From NCBI GenBank assembly GCA_904419315.1, contig CAJFQY010000007.1, positions 3,523 through 67,522 on the forward strand: a stretch of DNA of 64,000 nucleotides. Reading direction: 5' to 3'. A program made the translations under genes and the position numbers. The notes beneath the pieces are model-generated. The model was given only the letters and a program-made list of their open reading frames with translations, did not search any database and had not been told where the DNA came from. Numbering within the stretch: the first letter of the stretch is position 1; each line of letters begins with the position of its first letter. Source of the DNA: Zongyangia gallinarum (lineage in GTDB: Bacteria > Bacillota > Clostridia > Oscillospirales > Ruminococcaceae). Of this stretch, positions 52,732 through 62,353 are shown piece by piece.

Positions 52732-53510
52732 TTACCTCCTGTCCGGCGCTAGATAGACGTTAATTCCATTTTGTTTATAGTACTGGATAAATCTGGCATC
52801 CGTAGAGGCGTTGACGATCACATTGTGGATACGGTCCAGGTTGCCAAAATGACGTTTGTTGAATTTACTTTTATCCACGGTAAGGAAAAATTGTTTGGAG
52901 TTATCAAGAAGATAGTGATACAAGGGGAGATGGAGCCGGTTGACAATGGAATAGCCAGCGATGAGATCAACTCCATCAATATTGATGAAAACTTTATCAA
53001 AATAAAAATTGCGCAACATATCAGTGGTGAATTCCCCGATGGTTTCGATAAAATTGTCTTGGATATTGACATCACCACCCAGCAGGAGTATCTTAGCATT
53101 TTTGGATTGTGCTAGTTCCAAAACTGCGTCAATATTGGTAGTGACTATCGTGACACCCTTCCGGTTCTGGATATAGCGAGCGATTAGGGAACAGACCTTG
53201 CCAGCACCAAGAAAAATAGTATTGTGATCCTGGATGAGCTCCGCAGCTAGCCTAGCAATAGCATCCTTGTCGGCATAAATTTCAGGAATTTCTTCGCCGT
53301 CCAGCCGAGAGATTGGCTTTTTTTCTGGAGGAATGTACTGGGCTCCACCGTATTTTTTCAGGATCTTTCCCTGCTGGTGCATCTGATTAAGATCTCGACG
53401 GATTGTCGCCAGGGAAGCGCCGGTAATTTCGCTTAGAACCTCGGTTGCTGCGGTATCATGTTTTTAGATAATTATAGACCATTTTCCCGATCGACGGAAA
53501 ACAAAACCAT
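52732..53510 (-). pseudogene. DeoR-family sugar-responsive regulator, N-terminal frame broken
   Basis: Codons from about 53463 to 52732 read as a DeoR regulator: HTH recognition helix ASLATIRRDLNQM, KKYGGAQ and the sugar-phosphate-binding C-terminal domain (FLGAGKVCS, TTNIDAVLEL, LLGGDVN). The upstream part of the helix-turn-helix (MVYNYLK) is in another frame, with an A5 tract at 53461-53465 at the join, and a start (ATG 53510, SVDRE) is in a third frame across an A4 tract at 53482-53485. Removing one A from each tract would restore a normal protein. The gene is broken here, or the sequence carries indel errors. It neighbours a GH32 gene that is also frameshifted. Confidence 0.65.
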
Positions 53511-53931
53511 CCCTCTTTTCCGTGATTTAGTACAAAAGAATCAATGATGGAAAGTCCATTTTTTACTATTCTATCAGAGCGGTCAACTAAAATCAAGAAA
53601 GAAAAGCAACCTCAAAAAGGGAATCAATAATCGAAAACGATCACTTTAATTCCTGTGTTCTTCTGAAGCATTCAATGAGATAAAATTCTGACGAATTTAG
53701 ATTTCATAAGTTAACCCATAGGGAGGACACTATCGGAGGAAAGCTTAAGAAAATCCCTATAACAAATGGAGATATCAGCGATCAGCACAAATCACTAAGG
53801 CAAAAACAAACAAAACAAACAAAAAATCTTCTTGTTTGTGAAAAAATATTGCCAATAATTTTTGACGATGATAAGATAGAATTAATCATTTACTTTTTTA
53901 AGTAAGGATCATGAAAAAGGAGGAAAAGAAA
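53511..53931. other. Intergenic regulatory region before the second GH32 gene
   Basis: A 421-base AT-rich gap between the divergent DeoR-like gene and the GH32 gene. It holds an A/C-rich tract (53802-53826, repeats of AAACAAAC), a promoter at 53849-53877 and a cre-like GAAAACGATCAC (53632-53645, 12 of 14 matches to the catabolite-repression consensus, by eye). No gene is seen. Confidence 0.45.
53849..53877 (+). promoter_or_regulatory. Candidate promoter of the second GH32 gene
   Basis: TTGCCA (53849-53854) and TAAGAT (53872-53877) are 17 bases apart, about 35 bases before the first possible start codon. Confidence 0.5.
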
Positions 53932-56900
53932 TTGAGAAGGAGAGCAAAGAGAGGATTTTCCCTGTTGTTTGCCCTGGTTTTTGCTCTGATGAGCGTCGTT
54001 CCCGTGGGGATGACCATGGTCAGCGCTGCCGGACCGGTAGAGCTGGCTGGCTGGAGCGGGGACTTTTCCTTGGAGGAGGGGTCCTTACCCTCAACAATAC
54101 GGGCCAAGGCAATAACTATGTGGCATCCTCCACACAATCAGGCGCTTTTGTCTTTGAGACGACCATGAGTTATCAGGAAGGCGCTACCGCCGACGCCGGG
54201 CTTCTCTTCGCCGCCCCGGCCCAGGAGATGGAGCCTGCGGCTGGCGGTTGGTATGGCGCCATGGTCAATAATGGCGAAGCCAGGGTCTTCTGTGAACGGG
54301 GGGCGGATACCCTTAACGTGGTGGCCCCTATCCCTAACAGCAGCGAGCTGGATTATGAAAACCTCCGGCTAAAGCTGACGGTAGATGCGGCGAAAAATGT
54401 GGAGTTCTATGTCAACGACATGGAAAATCCTGTCATTTCCACCACAGCGCCTAATTTTGCCGGTGGTTATGTGGGCTTTGTCGGCTATAACCGCAGTGTC
54501 AAATACAGCGATTTTTCCTTTACTGACAATACCGATGCCCCGGTCCAGGGCGATTTTAACACCAACATCGAAGGTGAATGGACGGCCTCCGGCGGTATCT
54601 GGATGGAGACGGAGGACGGCCTCCTGGCTAACAACGGGGGCACCGGTGACCAGTTTTATATGTCACAATTGAATGTACCAGCTTCTGGCGCCTTTATCCT
54701 GGAAGGCGATATCCAGCTTTTGGAAGGTAATGCGGCGGGGCTGGTATTCGGCGTCAAGGACCCGGATAATCCCTATTCCTGCTGGTACTGCGTCAATGTG
54801 GACAAGAATATGCGCATTACCAAGCTTTTTAAGAACACGGGAACCGAAGTTTGGTCCATTCCCCGCAACCTGACAGAGGATGAGATGGAAAAGACCAATT
54901 TCCACTTCCGGGTCGAGGTGCTGGAAGGAGGCATGTTCAACTTCTATTTAGACGGGGAACTGGTGGGTTCCCGGCAGGAGACCGGTGATGTGTTTGAAGG
55001 CGGGTATATCGGTGTTATGAGCCACTTTGCCAAGGTGGTGTTCAATAATGTAGAGTATACCCCGGCCACCACCCCCAAGCTCACCGGCTTGGAGATTGAG
55101 GGCGCAGAGCTCAACGAGGAGTTTTCCCCCTCCCTTTACACTTACACGGCAGAGGTCCCCTATACGGTGGAAAGCGTACAGGTCAAAGCTTCTGCAGAGG
55201 CCGGCTATAGTCTGTCTATCAACGATGAGGCGGCTGTAGCCGGGGAATTTAAAGAAGTGGCACTGGAATCCGGATACAATGATATCCTGGTCAAGCTGAC
55301 AGATGAAGAGACCGGAATTTCTAACATTACCACCATCCAGATCAAAAAGGCTTCTGATCCGGCTACTGCTTTCCAGGAGCAGTTCCGCCCCCAGTTCCAC
55401 TTCACTCCGGAATATAACTGGATCAATGACCCCAACGGCTTAATGTACAATGCCAGCACCGGGGAATACCACATGTACTTCCAGCACAACCCCTATGACA
55501 AGGTGTGGGGGAATATGAGCTGGGGCCATGCGGTTTCCAAAGATCTGATTACCTGGACGGAGATGCCGGTGACCATGACCCCGGACGAGCTGGGGGCCAT
55601 TTTCTCTGGCTGCGGCGTCATTGATAGGAACAATACCAGCGGACTCTTTGACGAGAGCACCCCGCCGGATGAGCGGATGGTGGCGATTTTTACCCACAGC
55701 GGCGGGGACACCACCTATGGCAACGAAAAACAATCCTTAGCTTATTCTCTGGACAATGGCCGGACCTGGATCAAATATAGCGGCAACCCGGTTTTGCGCA
55801 ACGAGGGGAATAAATATGGCGGCGGCTTCCGGGATCCCCAGGTCTGGTGGCAGGAGGATGACGATTATGAGGCAGGCGGTGTCTGGCTGATGATTGTGGC
55901 CGGCGGCGACGGCCAGATCTTCTCCTCCTCCGACCTGATCCACTGGACAAAGGAAAGCGACCTATACTATGAAAACGGCGCTAGGATCTCTTCTGAGTGC
56001 CCGGGCTTATACCCCCTGACTGTTGAGGGTACTGGAGAAACCAAGTGGGTCTACAACGGCTCCGGCAAATGGTATGTGGTAGGTGACCTAGTCAAAGAAG
56101 GTGGGAAATATACCTTTAAGGCCCTGACTGGACAGATCACTTACAATGGCGGACCGGATATGTACGCCACCATGAAGTGGTTCAACGACCCCAAAGGACG
56201 CACCCTGCTGACCAGCTGGATGCAGGAAACCGCCATGGATGGCAAGGATTGGACAGGCGCCCAGTCCCTGCCTCTGGTGACCGGACTCAAGCTGATTAAC
56301 GGCGAATACCGTCTGACCTCCTATGCCCCGGAGGAGATCAATGCCTATCGTTCTGAGAATCCTTTTTATGAGGTAGATAATCTGAAAGTCGGCGCCGACG
56401 ATGAAAATATTCTCCAAGGCTTAGCCGGACAGAAATTTGATATTGAGGCAACCATTACCCCCGAAACAGCCACCGAGTTTGGTTTCAACCTGAGAAAAGG
56501 CGGAGACAACCAGCTGACTGTGAAGTACAACGCAGAGTCTGACCTGCTTTATGTAGATAAGAGCCAGACGGGCAATTGGGGTAAAAATGAAGTTTGCTCT
56601 TATCAGCTGTATCCCACAGCGGATGGAAAGATTAAGCTGCGTATCCTGGTGGACTGGTCTATCATTGACGTATTCGGCAATGATGGCGAAGCGGCTATCG
56701 ACACCATCTTCTACACCTCCCTGGACAATGCGGGAATGGAATTCTTCACCAATGGCGATTTGACCATTGATTCCCTGAAGATCTGGGATATGAAGTCCAT
56801 GTATCGGGACGATTTGACTTCATCCGATGGGAATCCAACTTCTCTGCTTGTTTCTGCTCCTGGTACCGTGGGCGTCAACGAGGAGTTTACTGTTACCGCC

Positions 56901-58352
56901 AATGTGCTGCCCAACAGTGTAGAGAATAAGAACGTTACATGGAGCTGCGACGACGGCCTTGTTATCGTAGAGCGGACAGACACCGCTTTGACCCTACGGG
57001 CTCCTGCCACTGGTGAATATATCATTAAAGCAGTCACGAACGCCGGTGGGCTTGAAAAAGAAGTGACAGTTAATGTCATTGAAAAGAACTTTAACACCAA
57101 TCTTTCCGGCTGGTCTACCTCTGGTGGTTCTTGGCAGGTCGTTGAGGATGGATATCAAGGTGTTGGTTCTGGAGACTCCTTTGCTGTAGCAGAGCAGACA
57201 GTCAACGGCGACTTTGTCTTTGAAGGTGACGTCCAGCTCGTAGATGGACAGGCGCTGGGCCTTGTTTTCCGGGCGGCAGATACGGCGGCAAATTCCGCTG
57301 GCGGCTATGTCCTCAACTTTGACATGGTGGGCAAGAACTTCCGTATCTTCGAATTCCCCAGGGGCGGCGGCGCGGCCCGGGACGTGATGAACGTCGGTTT
57401 TGCGGCGGCTGGGGTCGAGGCAAAGCTGGGCCAGTGGCACCACTACAAAGTGGAGGCGGTTGGCGACGCCTACACCGTAACCTTTGACGATACTGTTATT
57501 GCCCAGGGCACGGTGGACTCTGGCACCATCCGAGAAGGACGAGTTGGTGTTATGGTGTTCAATGGTACTGCCAAATTTGACAATGTATATCTGAATACCG
57601 GTTCTCCGATTGTTTCGGTAGAAGAGGTCGAGGATATCGTTGTTCAGGTTGGTACTTCCATGGACGAAGTGCTTTATCGCCTGCCTGAAAAGCTTCTGGC
57701 AACCCAGGAAGACGGCGTACAGGTCAGTGTCGGTGTGGCATGGGATCTGAGCAATGTAAAACTGGATGAGGAAGGTACTTATCAGGTGGAAGGTACCCTG
57801 GATGGAACGGATGTAAAGGCTTATGCCAACATCATCGTCAATGAGACCGGCGAAGTGACTCTGATTTCCCTGGATCCTGAGTCTCTGGCAGTTTCTGCTC
57901 AGGTAGGAACAAGCGCAGAGGATGTCTTTGCCAAACTGCAGAAGGATGTAGTGGCCAACTACTCCGATGGCAGCAAAGTGAATATGACTGTCACTGATTG
58001 GGATTACAGCCATGTGAAGTTTGATACAGCGGGAACCTATGCTGCTACTGGTTATCTCAGCGTTGATGGTGAAGTGACAGGCATTACGATTCCTATTCAG
58101 GTAACTATCACCGCAGCTGGTGGTGGCGACGGAGATAATGATACCCCCAGCATCCCTGGTTCTGATGAAGACCAGACCGGCGGAAGTGATTGGGATTGGC
58201 CGTCTGGCAGTGGATCTGGTTCTTCTTCGAATAACGCTGATGATGACAAATACAACCCAATTACCGGCGATAACAGCGCTCTGCCTATCGCATTGGCAGT
58301 TTTGGCCGTATCTGCAGGTGCAGTTGTAGTCTTCAGACGTAAAAAGAAGTAA
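53932..58352 (+). pseudogene. Second GH32 fructan hydrolase, frameshifted after the signal peptide
   Basis: This is a close paralogue of the GH32 gene at 33.5 kb. A signal peptide (starting at TTG 53932 after AAGGAGG, or ATG 53911; MRRRAKRGFSLLFALVF) runs into a wrong frame at about 54081, and the rest of the protein, to residue 1410 of the downstream frame, is intact from about 54082. One missing base in the G4 tract at 54078-54081 would join them (EEGVLTLNN). Downstream are CBM66-like domains, a cadherin-like sandwich, the GH32 core with WINDPNG, FRDP and SECPGLY, another CBM66-like and Ig-like repeats, and the NPITGD sortase-like tail. Without the signal the enzyme would stay inside the cell. 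Confidence 0.8.
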
Positions 58353-58410
58353 GAGGATTCTTGGATAAGGATATAGTCACTTATCAATCCTAAAAGACTT
58401 CATAATAATT

Positions 58411-58456
58411 AAAAAGGAACAGAGAGAATCATCTTGATTCTCTCTGTTCCTTTTTT
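58411..58456 (+). terminator. Terminator of the second GH32 gene
   Basis: AAAAAGGAACAGAGAGAATCA and its inverse form a very long perfect stem (about 21 bp) followed by T. The rest of 58353-58630 shows nothing else. Confidence 0.85.
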
Positions 58457-58630
58457 ACTGTTAACGCCAGCTTTAAGCTCGAATATCAGCCACTCCTATA
58501 TATGGTATCGGAAATTTGATAAAAGGAGTGGAAATGTAGGATGAAATAGCCAGTTTTTATCCCTAAACACTGATTAACCATAAAAGCGACTCATCCTTTA
58601 TAAAAAAATCAAAAAAATCAAATTTGCCTC

Positions 58631-58659
58631 TTGCTTTTTATAAGATATTCATGTATAAT
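58631..58659 (+). promoter_or_regulatory. Promoter of tRNA-Ala
   Basis: TTGCTT (58631-58636) and TATAAT (58654-58659) are 17 bases apart; the tRNA starts 14 bases later. Confidence 0.7.
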
Positions 58660-58673
58660 ATCATATGTCGCTT

Positions 58674-58749
<76 letters not shown>

Positions 58750-58750
58750 A

Positions 58751-58798
58751 AAAAAGACCGAGAAATGGCGAGAATAAGCTGTTTGTCGGTCTTTCTTT
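58751..58798 (+). terminator. Long hairpin terminator of tRNA-Ala
   Basis: AAAGACCGA pairs with TCGGTCTTT and encloses an inner stem AAATGGC/GCTGTTT with loop GAGAATAA, separated by a single G opposite G. It closely resembles the terminator of tRNA-Gln. The T tract TTTCTTTTTTT follows. If the attachment site is the tRNA 3' end, this terminator may belong to the element side. Confidence 0.7.
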
Positions 58799-58863
58799 TT
58801 TTGTGAAAAAAGAGTGGAAAATAGAGAAAAAGATTTCTATTACGTATCCTATTACGTATCAAC

Positions 58864-60000
58864 TTAGAGCCTGTCTGTGATCCGCCGCAGATCTTCATAA
58901 TTGACGTGTTGATAATGCCGAAGCATCTCTTCGCTGGTGTGGCCCATTAATTCTAGCTTATCCCGGTCGGCGGCGTTTACTCGCTTCATCAGAGTGGCGA
59001 AAGTATGACGGCAACAATAGGGGGTAAGCTTGTGATCCGCATCCCGATGAATGCCGATCTGCTTCAATGCGGGATAAAAACAATCCTCTCGAAATTCAGC
59101 GTCTTTGAATTGCTTCCCATCCGGCTTGCAAAAGATCGGGCCGCTTTCTTTTCCATCGGTTAAGCGGTCGACGATTGCCTGAATTTTTGGAGATACGGTT
59201 ACAGAGCGGTTTGTACCTGCTTCTGTTTTTCCGCCTCCCACAAGGCAGCGTTCAGCCCTAATATAGTTGGAGGCGTCTAAAGAAAGAAACTCATGGGGGC
59301 GGAATCCTGTATAGATCATACAATAGATATAATCGGCATAAGGCACTTTATCCACAGCCTTTTCCACTAAGCGGATTTCAGCGTCAGTAAAAGCTTCCCG
59401 CACACCATCCGGCCCACCGCCGATTCGCATAAATTGTGCATAATTGATGTGCCCAGGAGCATACCCCCTAGGAATCGCATATTTGTATAAAAGAGTCCCT
59501 AGCGCCTTCATGTTCTGCCTTGTGCGCTTCCCTTGGGGGCATTCATCTATACATTCCTGCAAATCATCAATTCCAATATCGGCAAAGCGCAGGTACCAGA
59601 TGGGCTCATAGTATTTGAACGCCGCCTTATAGCAGTTGATCGTACTTTTAGAAGCGGTGTGGGCGGGAAGCCACAGGTCATACAGGCTGCGGAAAGAGAT
59701 ACCGGCGTCAATTTTCTTGGGAACAGACCGAAGCTGAGGAAGATATTCCAACGCTTCCTTTTTTGTTTTAAATCCAGACTTTGTACGCTCAATACGGCGG
59801 CGTTTTCCGTCATTATCTCTGATGTAATCAAGAGTAACCACAGCCCGCCAAGTCCTATTTGGAAGCAGGTAAACAGTGCCTTGTCCGTTTCCACGGCTTT
59901 TAGCCTTCTTTTGAGGTAATGATTTAGCCTGCTTCCATCCGCACTCAGGACAAAATTTGCAGCTGTCCGGTATGTCGGCGTTACACTTTTTGCATAACAT
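58864..60000 (-). CDS. int: Tyrosine recombinase integrase with N-terminal zinc ribbon
   Basis: The 378-residue protein has an N-terminal zinc ribbon (CKKC and CPEC, residues 3-6 and 17-20), an arm-binding domain, a core-binding domain and the catalytic domain with the first Arg in YTGFRPHE, then Arg331-His-x-x in CCRHTFATL, His354 and nucleophile Tyr363. All catalytic residues are present. It should integrate or excise the element at the adjacent tRNA-Ala. A zinc ribbon in front of a phage-type integrase is not the usual layout. GCTCAAAGGAGG lies before ATG 60000. Confidence 0.92.
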   Translation of the reverse strand: MLCKKCNADIPDSCKFCPECGWKQAKSLPQKKAKSRGNGQGTVYLLPNRTWRAVVTLDYIRDNDGKRRRIERTKSGFKTKKEALEYLPQLRSVPKKIDAGISFRSLYDLWLPAHTASKSTINCYKAAFKYYEPIWYLRFADIGIDDLQECIDECPQGKRTRQNMKALGTLLYKYAIPRGYAPGHINYAQFMRIGGGPDGVREAFTDAEIRLVEKAVDKVPYADYIYCMIYTGFRPHEFLSLDASNYIRAERCLVGGGKTEAGTNRSVTVSPKIQAIVDRLTDGKESGPIFCKPDGKQFKDAEFREDCFYPALKQIGIHRDADHKLTPYCCRHTFATLMKRVNAADRDKLELMGHTSEEMLRHYQHVNYEDLRRITDRL

Positions 60001-60023
60001 GAAAAAACCTCCTTTGAGCGCAC

Positions 60024-60053
60024 TTTACAAAGCCCACCCAAATGAGGTATAAT
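60024..60053 (+). promoter_or_regulatory. Promoter of candidate small RNA 1
   Basis: TTTACA (60024-60029) and TATAAT (60048-60053) are 18 bases apart, on the strand opposite the integrase. Confidence 0.5.
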
Positions 60054-60059
60054 ACAGGT

Positions 60060-60134
60060 GTTCAGGCTGTCTTATCCTCTTTGGGTAAGCCTCCTATGTC
60101 CCGTCTGGTGTTGGCGCACCGGGCGGGATTTTTT
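60060..60134 (+). ncRNA. Candidate small RNA 1
   Basis: A promoter 7 bases upstream, a hairpin CTTATCC-loop-GGGTAAG at 60071-60089, a C-rich CCTCCT segment that is complementary to ribosome binding sites, and a 12-bp terminator (60099-60134) with six T define a ~75-base transcript without a convincing ORF. It lies between two minus-strand genes. It is a hypothesis from the sequence only. Confidence 0.4.
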
Positions 60135-60621
60135 ATTGATGATTGATTGCGTTAATCTTTTTAAGATTGGCAAAGCCTACAAACGACAGAATCATCTGCA
60201 CAATGACAAAGAATGCATAGATGAACATGAAGACCATAGAAACAGCATAGAGGATGCCGCCTACCAAGGCAAAAGCTCTGTTATTGAGCGCCCAGCCAAG
60301 AATATTAAAGATAGCGGCGACACCAACACACACCATATGGGGCATCACCATGGCAGTGGCTAAGCCTGAACTAATAGCTTCAATAGACCCTGTGGTAGCG
60401 ACATTAATCCCGGTAAAATATACAACGAGATAGATGGCGTAGGCAATGCCGAGAATGGCGGAAATCAGAAGACAAACGCTTCTCTTTTTCTTCTTTGCCA
60501 TCATAGGAGCTTTGACCGCAGTCTGTACCGGTCCGTTATCAAAGGACGGAGAAAACGAGACATAGCCGCAATTTGGACAGCGCTCTTCGTTGTGCTCGAA
60601 TCCACACACACTACACTTCAT
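60133..60621 (-). CDS. Zinc-ribbon membrane protein
   Basis: The 162-residue protein has an N-terminal zinc ribbon (CSVC and CPNC, residues 3-6 and 15-18), then about four membrane spans (about 48-68, 85-108, 112-130 and 135-155). GGAGG precedes ATG 60621. Its place between the integrase and the repressor suggests it belongs to the element, perhaps as an immunity or exclusion protein, but this is not established. The family is not named with confidence. Confidence 0.6.
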   Translation of the reverse strand: MKCSVCGFEHNEERCPNCGYVSFSPSFDNGPVQTAVKAPMMAKKKKRSVCLLISAILGIAYAIYLVVYFTGINVATTGSIEAISSGLATAMVMPHMVCVGVAAIFNILGWALNNRAFALVGGILYAVSMVFMFIYAFFVIVQMILSFVGFANLKKINAINHQ

Positions 60622-60680
60622 AAAAAATCCTCCTCCACCGACATGCTGAGGATAATACTACATAAAATGGAAGAATTGTG

Positions 60681-60709
60681 TTGAATTTTATCGGCATTTC
60701 TAATATAAT
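60681..60709 (+). promoter_or_regulatory. Promoter of candidate small RNA 2
   Basis: TTGAAT (60681-60686) and TATAAT (60704-60709) are 17 bases apart. Confidence 0.55.
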
Positions 60710-60715
60710 ATATTT

Positions 60716-60786
60716 TGATAGGAGAACCAACCCATACTCCCTATCCTTAAAGCCGTCTCGGTGTTGCAGCACTGAGACGGTTTTTT
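60716..60786 (+). ncRNA. Candidate small RNA 2
   Basis: A near-consensus promoter is followed by a 5' hairpin (GATAGGAG with CTCCCTATC, one bulged C) and a terminator hairpin CCGTCTC/GAGACGG with six T at 60781-60786. The ~71-base transcript has no ORF. It runs against the repressor gene, whose stop is at 60785. It parallels small RNA 1 in layout. A hypothesis only. Confidence 0.4.
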
Positions 60787-61423
60787 ACTGCACTATACTA
60801 GTAAAAGCAATGGCCTTCCCAAGTATTTCTACGGTGTTCATGTCGTTTCCCCACAGCACAATAGGCTTATACATAGGGTTTTCGGCTTCTAGCGAGATGT
60901 GATCCTCAAATAGCCTCACACGCTTCAGAGTAGCTTCATCTCCGATCAATACAGCGGCAATTTCTCCGTTTTCCACTTGAGGCTGTTTTTTAATGTAGAC
61001 GATATCTCCATCAAAAATGCGAGCGTTAATCATGCTGTCTCCCTTGCATCGTAAGGCAAAGTCAGCATGAATGTATTCGGGTACCTCTACAGTTTCGTCT
61101 GCCTCCTCCACAGCCAGGATTGGCTGGCCGCAAGCGATCGTCCCGATGAGCGGCACCCGATAGGTATTGGGCATGGGGATAATGTTGTCGGGTGAGGTTC
61201 GTACCAAATAATCATCACCGATTCCCATAAGCCACGAGATGGATACATTTAGAGCGCTTGATATTTTCTCTAAATTTCTTTGAGTAGCTTTATATGCACC
61301 TTTTCTGTATTGGCTGATAGCGCCTTCTCCAATTCCGGTAACTTTTGAGAGTTCAGCGGCTGTCATATTGCGCATGGCCAATGCTTCTTCTAGGCGTTCT
61401 TTAAATGTCGGCACCTTACTCAC
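60785..61423 (-). CDS. CI/LexA-like phage repressor (XRE + S24 peptidase)
   Basis: The 212-residue protein has an XRE helix-turn-helix (about 18-62; TAAELSKVTGIGEGAISQYRK) and an S24 peptidase domain with the self-cleavage site Cys98-Gly99 (in GTIACGQP) and the Ser130 (GDSM)/Lys167 (LKRV) dyad. It should keep the element repressed and be cleaved in the SOS response. The start is GTG 61423. It faces the cro-like gene across the operator array. Confidence 0.93.
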   Translation of the reverse strand: MSKVPTFKERLEEALAMRNMTAAELSKVTGIGEGAISQYRKGAYKATQRNLEKISSALNVSISWLMGIGDDYLVRTSPDNIIPMPNTYRVPLIGTIACGQPILAVEEADETVEVPEYIHADFALRCKGDSMINARIFDGDIVYIKKQPQVENGEIAAVLIGDEATLKRVRLFEDHISLEAENPMYKPIVLWGNDMNTVEILGKAIAFTSIVQ

Positions 61424-61441
61424 CTGCCTTATTTTAAGCTA

Positions 61442-61470
61442 AGCATATCATAAAACTTTAGAAATTTCAA
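61442..61470 (-). promoter_or_regulatory. Repressor promoter (PRM-like)
   Basis: On the minus strand TTGAAA (61465-61470) and TATGCT (61442-61447) are 17 bases apart; the first operator overlaps the -35. Confidence 0.55.
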
Positions 61471-61509
61471 GAAAAACTTTAGAAAACTATTGACTTTAGA
61501 AATCGAAAG
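61456..61509. promoter_or_regulatory. CI/Cro operator array (three sites)
   Basis: Three 16-base sites share the CTTTAGAAA half: 61456-61471 (CTTTAGAAATTTCAAG), 61477-61492 (CTTTAGAAAACTATTG) and 61494-61509 (CTTTAGAAATCGAAAG). They start 21 and 17 bases apart and cover both promoters, as in a lambda-type switch. Confidence 0.75.
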
Positions 61510-61518
61510 TAGTAATAT
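61490..61518 (+). promoter_or_regulatory. Cro promoter (PR-like)
   Basis: TTGACT (61490-61495) and TAATAT (61513-61518) are 17 bases apart; the third operator lies between them. Confidence 0.65.
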
Positions 61519-61538
61519 ATGGGCAGGGAGGTGAAAAA

Positions 61539-61751
61539 ATGGCCAATTATAATTATGCTAAGTTGCTTGGGGCGATCAAGGAAAACGGATATACACAGGA
61601 AAGCTTTGCCAAAGAAATTGGAATTAGTGCGTGTTCGCTTAATTTGACACTTAATAATAAAAGGGATTTTCGACAGGATGAAATTTTACGGGCAAGCCAA
61701 GTTTTAAAAATTTCAGGCGAAGAAATAAGTACATATTTTTTTTCGCACTAA
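61539..61751 (+). CDS. Cro-like DNA-binding protein (DUF739)
   Basis: The 70-residue protein is a helix-turn-helix of the DUF739/Cro type: YTQESFAKEIGISACSLNLTLNNKRDF is the HTH core split over the motif. AGGGAGG precedes ATG 61539. It is divergent from the CI-like repressor, and the operator array lies between them, so it is expected to be the early repressor of the lytic or excision route. Confidence 0.85.
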   Translation: MANYNYAKLLGAIKENGYTQESFAKEIGISACSLNLTLNNKRDFRQDEILRASQVLKISGEEISTYFFSH

Positions 61752-61767
61752 CTTTAGATTTCTAAAG
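61752..61767. promoter_or_regulatory. Fourth, perfect operator copy after cro
   Basis: CTTTAGATTTCTAAAG is a perfect inverted repeat of the same half-site as the array, directly after the cro stop codon. A weaker copy may follow at 61772-61788. Confidence 0.65.
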
Positions 61768-61782
61768 GACACGTTAGATTTA

Positions 61783-62190
61783 TTAAAGCACGCTTTGACA
61801 AGATTGCTGAATAATATCGGTGTATTGCATTAGCTCATCCGGACTATTTAAGTTGATTTTCCAATGGAATTGTTCTTTATTTTTTACGCCTGAAAGCCTC
61901 TGATCGTCGATAAAATATTTTTTGATTTTCGGCATAAAAACAGAAAACCAACTTGATTTTTTCCCAATTTTAATGCGACAAAAGTCATGGACATCATTTG
62001 CAATAATAGACAAATACTTGTCGGTTCTTCTTTCTAGGTGAATATTACAGTTGATACACGATAGGCATTCACAAACGATGGATACAGCAATTTCTTCTTC
62101 CGGAGTGAGAATTACAGGATCATATCTTTTATCGAATTCACTGCTTACTGATATTTTTCCATTCTCGTAATTGATTTTGATACCATTCAT
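61783..62190 (-). CDS. Element-borne protein of unknown function, 135 residues
   Basis: The protein begins MNGIKINYENGKISVSSE, has a Cys-rich patch CECLSCINC at about 40-49 and a Trp/Phe segment SSWFSVFMPKIKKYFI. No family is recognised. CAAAGGAG precedes ATG 62190. It is convergent with the cro-like gene, and its end lies 32 bases from the cro stop. Phage membership is inferred from place. The function is unknown. Confidence 0.5.
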   Translation of the reverse strand: MNGIKINYENGKISVSSEFDKRYDPVILTPEEEIAVSIVCECLSCINCNIHLERRTDKYLSIIANDVHDFCRIKIGKKSSWFSVFMPKIKKYFIDDQRLSGVKNKEQFHWKINLNSPDELMQYTDIIQQSCQSVL

Positions 62191-62353
62191 AGAACGACTC
62201 CTTTGTTTGTTATTTCTAACCTATTTTTGAGCTTCGACATGGTTAAGAATAACATTCAGAATGTAGAAGGTCAAGAAAAATTATCAGCTAAAAGGAAGGG
62301 ATGAGCAACCAGTACTTTCATTTCATCGCCAATCAAGAAAGGAGGGAGGAAGG

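Noticed and set aside
53632..53645. cre-like GAAAACGATCAC before the second GH32 gene as a firm catabolite-repression site
   Set aside because: Two of 14 positions differ, and no CcpA context is visible; kept only as a remark in the region entry.
53802..53826. A/C-rich tract (repeats of AAACAAAC) as a small CRISPR or tandem repeat
   Set aside because: The units are short and irregular with no spacers; it is low-complexity AT-rich sequence.
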